The position numbers were made by a program, and so were the translations under genes. Shown piece by piece: positions 1 through 7,236 of a stretch of DNA of 64,000 nt (its first letter is position 1; the number at the start of each line of letters is the position of its first letter). The notes beneath the pieces were generated by a model that worked only from the letters and a program-made list of their open reading frames with translations, was not told where the DNA came from and made no database searches. This DNA is from Amycolatopsis dendrobii (lineage in GTDB: Bacteria > Actinomycetota > Actinomycetes > Mycobacteriales > Pseudonocardiaceae): NCBI RefSeq assembly GCF_014145675.1, contig NZ_JACGZW010000007.1, positions 124,001 through 188,000 on the forward strand, written 5' to 3'.

Positions 1-1912
1 CAGCGATTCCCGCGACAGTACCGGAATTCCCTCGAACGAGGATCCAGGTCGCGATGAGCACGGCCGCCGTTCCGCCCGCGAGAAGCACCGATTCCGGCCT
101 GTGCAGAACCAGCGCGGCAACCAGGATCGGCAGCGGGGAAACAGCCAGGACGGACAGCGAGTAGGGCTCATTGTCATTGCGCCGCAACGAGATCAGCGCT
201 GCCGCCGCGCTGGCCACACCAGCGGCGAGCACTGCCCACACCGGCAACGTGCGCAGCCCGATACCGATCATCGCCGCTGTCAAGGGAGGAATGGCCGCAG
301 TAAACGAAAGGGGCCACCACGACCGTCGAAGCTGGACAGGGACGGTCGCGATCTGGATCATGAGAAGGAACGTCACGAGTTCATCGGTGAAGCCCCAAGT
401 GATCAGGGGCGCACACACTCCGCATCCTCCCACCACGGCAGTCGCCAGGAGAGGGGAATCCCATTTGACCGCAAGCACAAGTCCGCCCACCGCGATCGCC
501 AAGCCGACCGCGAGCCCGGCGGGAACCGGCAAGAAATCGAACAAGGAGGTGGCAGCGACAGTGTCAAGGTAGAGCGTCGCGATCCCAGTGGCGACAAGGG
601 CGAATGCTCCCGTGCGCGCCGCCGGCTTGCGGTGCAGCCAAGCACCCGCGCCGACCAGGATCCCGCCGAACGCAGCACCGACCGCGACCCGCGGCAACGG
701 TCCGAGCCAGCCGCGCTGGATGGCCAGGATCAGCAACAGGACGACCCCGAGCAACGTCACCGCGCCGCCGACCCACGCCAGCAGCCGCGAACCGGCACCT
801 TCACGGCCGAGTCGCTCCCGCAGCGTCGGAGGCGGGGTGTAAAGCGGCGGAGCGTAAGGCGGCTGACCGTATGGCGGCTGGCCATACGGTGACTGTTGGA
901 AGGTTGCCTGCGGGTGACCTTGAGCGGACTGGTCGGCGGTCGGCTGCCCGTGGCTCGGTTGGGCGGCGGACTGTCCGGCTGCAACATCGCCAGAGGCGGG
1001 TTGCCCAGTCCCGGTTTGTGGCGTCGACGGGTGGGTCGCGCCAGCCATGGGTTGGGCGGAATACGTTGCTGCGTAAGGGTTGTACGCGTAGTAGCCCGGG
1101 TGGGGGTGGAAGGCTGCCCCATGCGCGGCTGAGTAGGCCGGGTACAGGTACGGACCCGTGCCCTGCGCAGCTTGGTAGCCCTGGGCGGGCGAGTGACCAG
1201 GAGCAGTCGGATAGCTGTGGCCAGGTGCAGGAGGCTGGCCAGGTCCGGCGGGGTGGCCCGGTGCGACGGCATCGCCCGGTTCGGCAGCTGTGCCCGGCTC
1301 GGCAGGGCGACCTGACGCGGACGGCTCGCCCAGCGCCGCGGTCTTGCCCGACGCGGACGGCTCGCCCAGCGCCGCGGTCTTGCCCGACGCGGACGGCTCG
1401 CCCAGCGCCGCGGTCTTGCCCGACGCGGTCGTCTTGTCCGGCGCGTCGGTCCCGCCCGGCACAGCAGCCTGGTTCGGGCCAGCGGCGGTCCGATCCGGCG
1501 CAGGGGCGACTTGGTCCAGCTCAGCGGCAGTCTGATCTGGCAGGGCGGCAGCCTGTTCCGGCGCGACGGAAGGGACTGCCTTGTCGGCAGGCCCCTGCGC
1601 AGCCGAGTCGTCGGAGCCGAAGCCTGGCGCGGCCGGGTAGCCGGAGCCGACGGGCTGAGTGCCGCCAAGCGGGTAATCCGCCTGCGACGCCTCCCCGGTC
1701 GACGCTGCCGGCTCGGCGTGGCCGCCCGGGTGGCCCGGCGTCGGCCGGGAGCCCGCGGCCGTGTCCAGGACGGATGGCTCGTCGGGCTGGTCGGTGGCCG
1801 ACTCAGTCTGGGGGCGCACTGCGCGAAGTTCCGCGCCGACGTGGTTCAGGCGGCGGCCGAGGTCGTCCAGTTCGCCGGCCAGGCGGTGGAGCGTTGCAGC
1901 TTCCGTGGTCAT
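1..1912 (-). CDS. DUF2339 family multi-pass membrane protein (3' end outside window)
   Basis: The open frame reads from an ATG at 1912 through base 1 without a stop, so at least 637 residues are present and the C-terminus is missing. Residues 1-30 look like a short coiled coil. Residues about 35-360 are Pro/Ala/Gly/Gln-rich and Tyr-rich near the end. From about residue 370 hydrophobic segments begin, with the DUF2339 pattern LAWVGGAVTLLGVVLLL, then a GPLPRVAVGA stretch, then a conserved GIATLYLDTVAA segment. Known members are large polytopic inner-membrane proteins of unknown function, so no role is assigned. The gene diverges from dusB. The family call rests on remembered consensus. Confidence 0.72.
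   Translation of the reverse strand, partial: MTTEAATLHRLAGELDDLGRRLNHVGAELRAVRPQTESATDQPDEPSVLDTAAGSRPTPGHPGGHAEPAASTGEASQADYPLGGTQPVGSGYPAAPGFGSDDSAAQGPADKAVPSVAPEQAAALPDQTAAELDQVAPAPDRTAAGPNQAAVPGGTDAPDKTTASGKTAALGEPSASGKTAALGEPSASGKTAALGEPSASGRPAEPGTAAEPGDAVAPGHPAGPGQPPAPGHSYPTAPGHSPAQGYQAAQGTGPYLYPAYSAAHGAAFHPHPGYYAYNPYAATYSAQPMAGATHPSTPQTGTGQPASGDVAAGQSAAQPSHGQPTADQSAQGHPQATFQQSPYGQPPYGQPPYAPPLYTPPPTLRERLGREGAGSRLLAWVGGAVTLLGVVLLLILAIQRGWLGPLPRVAVGAAFGGILVGAGAWLHRKPAARTGAFALVATGIATLYLDTVAATSLFDFLPVPAGLAVGLAIAVGGLVLAVKWDSPLLATAVVGGCGVCAPLITWGFTDELVTFLLMIQIATVPVQLRRSWWPLSFTAAIPPLTAAMIGIGLRTLPVWAVLAAGVASAAAALISLRRNDNEPYSLSVLAVSPLPILVAALVLHRPESVLLAGGTAAVLIATWILVRGNSGTVAGIA
1314..1421. repeat. 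Three tandem 36-bp repeats inside the DUF2339 gene
   Basis: Three identical 36-base units lie head to tail (1314-1349, 1350-1385, 1386-1421) and a partial fourth copy follows. On the minus strand each unit encodes the 12-residue repeat SGKTAALGEPSA, in frame with the Pro/Ala-rich linker. Identity at the DNA level suggests a recent expansion or a length-variable locus. Confidence 0.9.
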
Positions 1913-2042
1913 ACCGGACAGCGTGGGTGAAACGGCACGATGATCGGATCCGTAGCACTACTCAAGGCTGGACACGAGATGGTCTCGCGACCGCCGACCT
2001 GCCCGGATGCGTGTGCCGTACGTCACGGGCGACAATGGAAGA

Positions 2043-3179
2043 GTGACTGCCACCTTGAGCGCGCCCACGTTGAAGATCGGCCCCTACCAGGTCGATCCTC
2101 CCGTCGTGCTCGCGCCGATGGCGGGGATCACCAACGTGGCGTTCCGGCAGCTCTGCCAGGAGTACGGTGCCGGCATCTACGTGTGCGAGATGATCACCGC
2201 CCGCGCGGTCGTCGAGCGGCATCCCGGCACGATGCACATGATGACCTTCGGCGAGCACGAAAAGCCGAGGTCCATGCAGCTTTACGGGGTCGACCCGAAG
2301 ACGATGGCCGAGGCGGTCCGGATCATCGTCGGCGAGGGGCTCGCCGACCACGTGGACAGCAACTTCGGCTGTCCGGTCGCGAAGGTGACGCGCAAGGGCG
2401 GCGGTGCGGCGCTGCCGTTCAAGCGGCGGCTGTTCGCGGACATCGTGCGCGAGTCGGCGAAGGCGGCGGCTGAGGGCGGCGTTCCGTTCACCGTGAAGTT
2501 CCGCGTCGGCATCGACGACGACCACCAGACGTTCCTCGACGCCGGGCGCATCGCCGAAGCCGAGGGCGCGGCTGCCGTCAGCTTGCACGCGCGCACGGCC
2601 GCTCAGCGCTACTCCGGTCAGGCCGACTGGTCGAAGATCGCAGCACTGAAAGAGGCGGTCACCAGCATCCCGGTGCTGGGCAACGGCGACATCTTCAGCG
2701 CGGACGACGCACTCCGCATGGTCGCCGAGACCGGCTGCGACGGTGTGGTCGTCGGGCGCGGCTGCCTCGGTCGGCCGTGGCTGTTCGGCGAGTTGGAAGC
2801 CGCCTTCCAAGGTCGCGAGATTCCGGAGGGACCGAACCTCGGCGAAGTCGCGCGTGTCCTGCGGCGGCACACGGAGCTGCTGATCGAGCACGACGGCCCG
2901 GACAAGGCCATGCGCGACATCCGCAAGCACATGGCCTGGTACCTGATGGGCTTCCCGGTCGGCTCCGAGCTGCGGCGCGGCTTCGCGATGGTGACGAGTC
3001 TGAACCAGCTCGACGACCTGATCGCGCAGCTGGACCACGACGCTCCGTTCCCGAGCGCGGCGACCGGACCGCGCGGGCGGCAGGGCTCGCCGGGCAAGGT
3101 GACGCTCCCGCACGGCTGGCTGGACGACCCGGACGACGATTGCGTCCCCGAGGCCGAAGACATGCACTCCGGCGGCTGA
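2043..3179 (+). CDS. dusB: tRNA-dihydrouridine synthase DusB
   Basis: A 378-residue FMN enzyme that reduces uridine to dihydrouridine in the tRNA D-loop, using NADPH. APMAGITN is at the N-terminus. NFGCPVAKVTRKGGG holds the catalytic Cys near residue 110. The FMN-phosphate-binding GNGDIF and GRGCLGRPW segments follow around residues 215-245. The GTG at 2043 is preferred over an in-frame ATG at 2007 because a GGAAG ribosome site sits just upstream and the family starts close to this point. The gene diverges from the DUF2339 gene. In mycobacteria (Rv0823c) dus is likewise next to the LCP gene. Confidence 0.93.
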   Translation: MTATLSAPTLKIGPYQVDPPVVLAPMAGITNVAFRQLCQEYGAGIYVCEMITARAVVERHPGTMHMMTFGEHEKPRSMQLYGVDPKTMAEAVRIIVGEGLADHVDSNFGCPVAKVTRKGGGAALPFKRRLFADIVRESAKAAAEGGVPFTVKFRVGIDDDHQTFLDAGRIAEAEGAAAVSLHARTAAQRYSGQADWSKIAALKEAVTSIPVLGNGDIFSADDALRMVAETGCDGVVVGRGCLGRPWLFGELEAAFQGREIPEGPNLGEVARVLRRHTELLIEHDGPDKAMRDIRKHMAWYLMGFPVGSELRRGFAMVTSLNQLDDLIAQLDHDAPFPSAATGPRGRQGSPGKVTLPHGWLDDPDDDCVPEAEDMHSGG

Positions 3180-3187
3180 TCGCGACC

Positions 3188-3217
3188 TGGTCAGGGCAAT
3201 CGAACGCGCCCTGACCA
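3188..3217 (+). terminator. Hairpin after dusB
   Basis: A perfect 10-bp stem (TGGTCAGGGC / GCCCTGACCA) encloses a 10-base loop, starting 8 bases after the dusB stop. No T-run follows, as is common for actinobacterial terminators. Confidence 0.6.
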
Positions 3218-3433
3218 CGTGGGGACCAGCGCGACCAGGTCAGTCGGCGGCAACAGCAGACACGGCAGTGGTCCGAGGGAAACCTCGCCGCGCGCACCAG
3301 CGAAGCTCAACAGGCGACCACGAACTCCCAGCCGCGGCAACCGCATCGCATACCACCGATGTACGCAATTCTCACCGACGCGGCCATCCCGAGACGCTCC
3401 CTGCACAAAGCCAGTCTGAGCAGGGGTTTCGTG

Positions 3434-3917
3434 ATGACTTTCGCCGTTCCCACAGTAGCCGTCGCCTGGGCCGCGGTCGCGGTGTCCGCCATCGGCGTCG
3501 AGCTGTTCTCCGCCGCGACTTACCTGACCGGCGGCCCGACGCTGAGCCGGATCCCGCTCAACCCGGCGACCCCCTCGCCCTACCTGACGATCGTGCTGCG
3601 CGCCGCGCCCGCGCGCCTGGTGCTGCCGATCTGACCGTTCCCGTTCGCGACGAGATTGCGCCAGACAGCCAAAACTGCACCGCGTGCTCGGCCGGATCTA
3701 CGTGGTGAGCATGATCTTCGCCGCGGTCGCGGCGGCGACGTTCTCAGTCGACGGCATCTCGGCGCAAACCACCTTCTGCCTGCTGTCCGTCGCGTGGCTT
3801 TACACGCTCTACCGCAGCTACCCCTCCATCCGGCCGGGCCGGGTCAAACTCCACCGCATCCGGATGATCCGCAACTACGCGCTGGGCTTCGCCGACATCT
3901 GCCCGACGAGCGCTTAG
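3434..3917 (+). pseudogene. Decayed DUF2306-type membrane protein gene
   Basis: Two adjacent frames together resemble one DUF2306 membrane protein. The first starts MTFAVPTVAVAWAAVAVSAIG and stops at 3632-3634. Reading through that TGA would give PFPFATRLRQ, which resembles the family's G-x-F-Q-F...RLR stretch. About 20 bases on, a different frame continues PKLHRVLGRIYVVSMIF...LLSVAWLYTLYRSYP...KLHRIRMIRNYALGFAD and stops at 3915-3917, short of the expected C-terminus. The lesions are an in-frame stop, a frameshift and a truncated end. Two separate small membrane proteins are possible, but the order of the family motifs argues for one broken gene. The 3180-3433 stretch upstream has only the dusB hairpin. 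Confidence 0.55.
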
Positions 3918-4029
3918 GGCTCGATGACGGTGCGCTCGTCGCGGAAGACTTGATCCTCAACCGGACGATCGCTCCTCTGGTGCGCAGGCGGTTGCAAGCC
4001 TAGCCGGGTTCACCTGCGCAGATAGCAAC

Positions 4030-4073
4030 TGTCCCCAGGTTATCCACAACCCACTGTGGACAACCTGGGGACA
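4030..4073. terminator. 19-bp hairpin carrying two inverted DnaA-box-like sequences, downstream of hsp20
   Basis: The left arm TGTCCCCAGGTTATCCACA (4030-4048) pairs with 4055-4073 across a 6-base loop, with a single A/C or G-U position. It lies 17 bases past the hsp20 stop, so a transcription terminator is the simplest reading. The arms contain TTATCCACA and, inverted, TTGTCCACA, which match E. coli and actinobacterial DnaA-box consensus respectively. The 3918-4090 gap holds nothing else recognisable. Confidence 0.65.
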
Positions 4074-4090
4074 ACTTGGGTACAGCGACC

Positions 4091-4510
4091 TCAGGCGTCG
4101 ATCTCCTGCGGCGCGCCACCGACGGTGATCTTGCGCGGCTGGGCCTTCTCGGCGACCGGAATGCGCAGCGTCAGCACGCCGTCGACGTAGTCCGCGGCGA
4201 TGCGCGTGGTGTCGAGCGTGTCACCGAGGAACAGCTGGCGCGAGAACTTGCCACGCGGCCGCTCGGACACCTGGACCTGCGCGTCCTCGACCGCGACAGG
4301 CGTGCGCTCGGCGCGGACGGTGAGCACGTTGCGCTCGACGCTCACGTCAATGGAGTCGCGGGCGATCCCCGGGAGGTCGAACTGGATGACGTACTCGTCG
4401 CCGGCGCGGTAGGCGTCCATCGGAACGGAGCGCGGCGCGGTGCCCTGACCGCCGAAGAACTGCTGGGTCAGACGGTCGAACTGGGCGAACGGGTCGGTGC
4501 GGATCAGCAT
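4091..4510 (-). CDS. Hsp20-family small heat-shock protein
   Basis: A 139-residue ATP-independent holdase chaperone. The alpha-crystallin domain occupies about residues 30-130: VPMDAYRAGDEYVIQFDLPGI, then VERNVLTVRAER, then the C-terminal ADYVDGVLTLRIPVAE strand pair. The ATG at 4510 is preceded by an AAAGGGGA ribosome site, so the much longer open frame upstream is not used. The intergenic region to the divergent hydrolase has a GTTGAGT half-site resembling the HspR HAIR element, but the second half is poor, so HspR control is only a possibility. Confidence 0.93.
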   Translation of the reverse strand: MLIRTDPFAQFDRLTQQFFGGQGTAPRSVPMDAYRAGDEYVIQFDLPGIARDSIDVSVERNVLTVRAERTPVAVEDAQVQVSERPRGKFSRQLFLGDTLDTTRIAADYVDGVLTLRIPVAEKAQPRKITVGGAPQEIDA

Positions 4511-4662
4511 TGTCGAATCCCCTTTCGGACAACTGCGGCCAGCCGCTGGGGCGCTGACCAAGCCTTGCAAAGTTGCCAACGCACGACTCAACTTATTTGT
4601 TCCCTTGTAGCTCACATCACAGCGCAGGCGCGATACCGGCCAAAACTGTCGGCACCAGTCCG

Positions 4663-4668
4663 TAGAGT
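4663..4668 (+). promoter_or_regulatory. -10 box TAGAGT, 7 nt before the hydrolase start
   Basis: TAGAGT lies exactly 7 bases before the GTG at 4676 and there is no ribosome site between them. This is the geometry expected for a leaderless transcript. Confidence 0.45.
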
Positions 4669-4675
4669 GCGTCTC

Positions 4676-5509
4676 GTGATCGACCAGCTGACCATCCCGA
4701 CCGACGCGGGATCCTTCGACGCCATCGCCGCCGGACCTGAAGACGGCCGCCCGGTACTGCTGCTGCACGGCTTTCCCCAGGCCGCCGTGGAGTGGGAGCA
4801 CCAGGTGGCGACGCTCGGTGTGCTCGGCTACCGCGCGGTCGCGCCGGATCAGCGCGGTTATTCGCCGGACGTGCGGCCCGAGCGCCCGGCCGAATACGGC
4901 ATCGCGACACTGGTGTCCGATGTCGTGGCCATCGCCGACGCTCTCGGCTGGAGCAAGTTCGACCTGGTCGGCCACGACTGGGGCGGCGCGGTCGCTTGGT
5001 GGACGGCGGACGAGCACCCGGAGCGCCTGCGCAGCGTCACCGTGGTGTCCACTCCGCACCCGGGCGCGCTCGCCGAGGCGATGCGGACTGACGAAGACCA
5101 GCACCTGCGGTCGGCGTACATGACGGAATGGCGCCAGACCCCCGCGACCGAGCGTCGCATGCTGGCCGACAACGCCAAGGCGCTGCGCGACATCTTCGAC
5201 CGGCGCATCCCGCCGAGCAAGATCGACGAGTACGTGCAGCGACTGTCCGAACCGGGCGCGCTCACCGCCGCGCTGAACTGGTACCGAGCCGGCCGTCCAG
5301 GCGGGAAGATCGGCAAGGTCTCGGTGCCCGCGATGTACGTGTGGTCCACAGAGGACGTCGCCTTCGGTTCCACCGCCGCGCTCGACACGGCGAATTGGTG
5401 CACCGGGCCGTATCGGTTCGAGATGCTGGAGGAGGTGTCGCACTGGGTAGCGGAGGAAGCGCCGGAGGCATTGACCTCGTTGATCGTCGAGCATCTCGGC
5501 AGCCGGTGA
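4676..5509 (+). CDS. Alpha/beta hydrolase, epoxide-hydrolase-like
   Basis: A 277-residue cytoplasmic alpha/beta-hydrolase. The oxyanion-hole HGFPQ is at about residues 30-35. The nucleophile motif GHDWGG places Asp101 where epoxide hydrolases and haloalkane dehalogenases use Asp instead of Ser. The C-terminal SHWVAEEAP supplies the catalytic His. A WW/WY-rich cap lies between. Asp plus the HGFP motif favours epoxide hydrolysis, but the substrate cannot be read from sequence. The GTG at 4676 was chosen because a TAGAGT -10 sits 7 bases upstream; the frame is open further upstream without family similarity. Confidence 0.85.
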   Translation: MIDQLTIPTDAGSFDAIAAGPEDGRPVLLLHGFPQAAVEWEHQVATLGVLGYRAVAPDQRGYSPDVRPERPAEYGIATLVSDVVAIADALGWSKFDLVGHDWGGAVAWWTADEHPERLRSVTVVSTPHPGALAEAMRTDEDQHLRSAYMTEWRQTPATERRMLADNAKALRDIFDRRIPPSKIDEYVQRLSEPGALTAALNWYRAGRPGGKIGKVSVPAMYVWSTEDVAFGSTAALDTANWCTGPYRFEMLEEVSHWVAEEAPEALTSLIVEHLGSR

Positions 5510-5657
5510 CACCGGGGCTGGCCTGCGCCATCGTTCGGTTGGGTGTCCGGCGGACTGGGGATTCGAGCGGTGTGTGAAGGTCTGACACTCGAATCGGGCG
5601 AAACGGCCACCCGGCTCGCGGTATCGGCCGGTTGGTGCGTGGTGTTCAGTATCCGGA

Positions 5658-6221
5658 GTGGACACCAGCACTGAAGCCGAAACCGAACGCGTCGTCTTCG
5701 TGACCGAGGACGGCGTGCCGACCGGGGAGACCGGGCCGAAGCTCGCCAGTCATCACGCGGAGACGCGACTGCACCTCGCGTTCTCCTGCTACGTCCTGCG
5801 CCGTTCGGACAACGCCCTGCTGATCACCCAGCGCGCGCTGCACAAGAAGGTGTGGCCTGGGGTGTGGACCAACAGCGTGTGCGGTCACCCGGCTCCCGCC
5901 GAAGCACTGGAGACCGCAGTGCGCCGGCGGGCTTCATACGAGCTCGGGTTGCCCGAACTCGACGACCTCGAGTGCGTGCTGCCCACGTACCGCTACCGCA
6001 CGCCGCCCTTCCAGGGGATCGTGGAGAACGAGTTCTGTCCGGTGTTCGCCGCCTGGACGGAGGTCGACCCGCGGCCGAATCCCGAAGAAGTGGGCGGCTG
6101 GCGATGGATTTCCTGGGCCGATTACACACAGTGGATCACAGATCCGGCGACTGACGCGAGTTACTGGGCGCGTGATCAATTCGCGCAGCTCAAGGACAAA
6201 AAGCCCTTCTCCGCGCTCTGA
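5658..6221 (+). CDS. idi: Isopentenyl-diphosphate delta-isomerase (type I)
   Basis: A 187-residue Nudix-fold enzyme interconverting IPP and DMAPP for isoprenoid synthesis. The catalytic Cys is at residue 75 in TNSVCGHP. The metal and catalytic Glu residues are in IVENEFCPVF (about 123-125). GGWRWISW near the C-terminus is typical. It requires Mg2+/Mn2+ and acts in the cytoplasm. It starts with GTG. The neighbours are not isoprenoid genes, so it probably serves general quinone, carotenoid or polyprenyl supply. The 148-base gap before it shows nothing distinctive. Confidence 0.95.
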   Translation: MDTSTEAETERVVFVTEDGVPTGETGPKLASHHAETRLHLAFSCYVLRRSDNALLITQRALHKKVWPGVWTNSVCGHPAPAEALETAVRRRASYELGLPELDDLECVLPTYRYRTPPFQGIVENEFCPVFAAWTEVDPRPNPEEVGGWRWISWADYTQWITDPATDASYWARDQFAQLKDKKPFSAL

Positions 6222-6351
6222 GGCGAAGAACTCCGCTGAGTGACAACAGCGGAAGTCCGTCGTCCACTTGAGCGAAATTCACCTTCGTACGTACCGATCA
6301 CTCAAGCCACCGCTCCTTTACGACGAAAACGATGGAGTGGCGGAGGTCAGA

Positions 6352-6996
6352 GTGGCGACGGACGACGAGCTCGGAACGGGGGATACCGCACCAGACTTGC
6401 TCACGTTGCACGAGTCCATCGCGGACCTGTTCGCGACGCGCGGCGACTGGCGGCGGGCCTACCGGCACCTGCGCTCCGCGCTCGACATCGCGCGAGCGGG
6501 CAGCCTGCGCGATCCGCTCACCTCCAGCTACAACCGCCGGTACCTCGACCAGCGGCTGCCTGAACTGCCCGCCGCGGTGGCCGTCGCACTGGTCGACCTC
6601 GACCGGTTCAAGTCCGTGAACGATACGTACGGTCACCTTCTCGGCGACCGCGTTCTCTGCCGGGTCGCTGATCTCCTGCAAGAGGGACTGCCCGCCGATG
6701 CGTTCTGCGCACGCTACGGCGGCGAGGAATTCGCTCTCGTCCTGCCGGGAATCGATCACCGGGGCGCCATCCGGGTCGCCGACGCCGCCCGCCTTCGAGT
6801 TGCCCGTCATCCCTGGTCAGAACTCCAGGCGGGCCTGCGGGTTACGATCAGCGTCGGCCTCGCGCACGGCACCGAATCCGGACCGCGCCAGCTCCACCGA
6901 GCCGACAATCTCCTTTACGCCGCGAAGCGGGCGGGGCGCAACAAGGTCGCTTTCCATGACCGCGAGACCGCTCAGGTAATTACGCACTCTGAGTAA
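6352..6996 (+). CDS. GGDEF-domain diguanylate cyclase
   Basis: About 214 residues from the GTG at 6352, chosen because GGAGG lies 5 bases upstream; an in-frame TTG at 6268 has no ribosome site. A short helical N-terminus (LHESIADLFATRGDWRRAYRHL, TPR-like) leads into SLRDPLTSSYNRRYL and a GGDEF domain with an intact active loop, RYGGEEF, at residues 123-127. The metal-binding DLDRFKSVND is also present. The protein is therefore predicted to make c-di-GMP from two GTP. The position of the inhibitory RxxD site reads PADA, so product inhibition through that site is unlikely. No membrane segment is seen. An RsiG-like c-di-GMP effector is encoded at 28008. Confidence 0.88.
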   Translation: MATDDELGTGDTAPDLLTLHESIADLFATRGDWRRAYRHLRSALDIARAGSLRDPLTSSYNRRYLDQRLPELPAAVAVALVDLDRFKSVNDTYGHLLGDRVLCRVADLLQEGLPADAFCARYGGEEFALVLPGIDHRGAIRVADAARLRVARHPWSELQAGLRVTISVGLAHGTESGPRQLHRADNLLYAAKRAGRNKVAFHDRETAQVITHSE

Positions 6997-7236
6997 CGCA
7001 CCTCTGCGATTACTCCATTCACTGAACCCGATCTTCACCTGTTCGTCCGCTTCAGTGCGCCTTAGGGCGACGCATGGTGAAGAAATTCGCGGGAGGGTGT
7101 CGTCACGAACGGCGGGTATCCGTACGATAACGAAAAGCTCCCCCGGTACGACGAGTCCTGGGAGACCCGGCGAAGCCGTCGGGTGTTCAAAGGTAAGCCG
7201 CCCCAGCCTGGCGCCTGACGTGCGAGAGGAGACCGA

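Noticed and set aside
101..1668. Several long plus- and minus-strand frames opposite or beside the DUF2339 gene
   Set aside because: Their translations are Arg/Pro/Gly-rich without family motifs; the continuous minus frame from 1912 has clear hydrophobic helices and DUF2339 motifs.
4570..4620. HspR HAIR operator upstream of hsp20
   Set aside because: Only one half-site (GTTGAGT) is convincing; the other half deviates at most positions.
6261..6310. HAIR-like inverted repeat CTTGAG...CTCAAG before the GGDEF gene
   Set aside because: The half-sites are about 25 bases apart rather than the 7 required, and lie in the 5' part of the longer frame.
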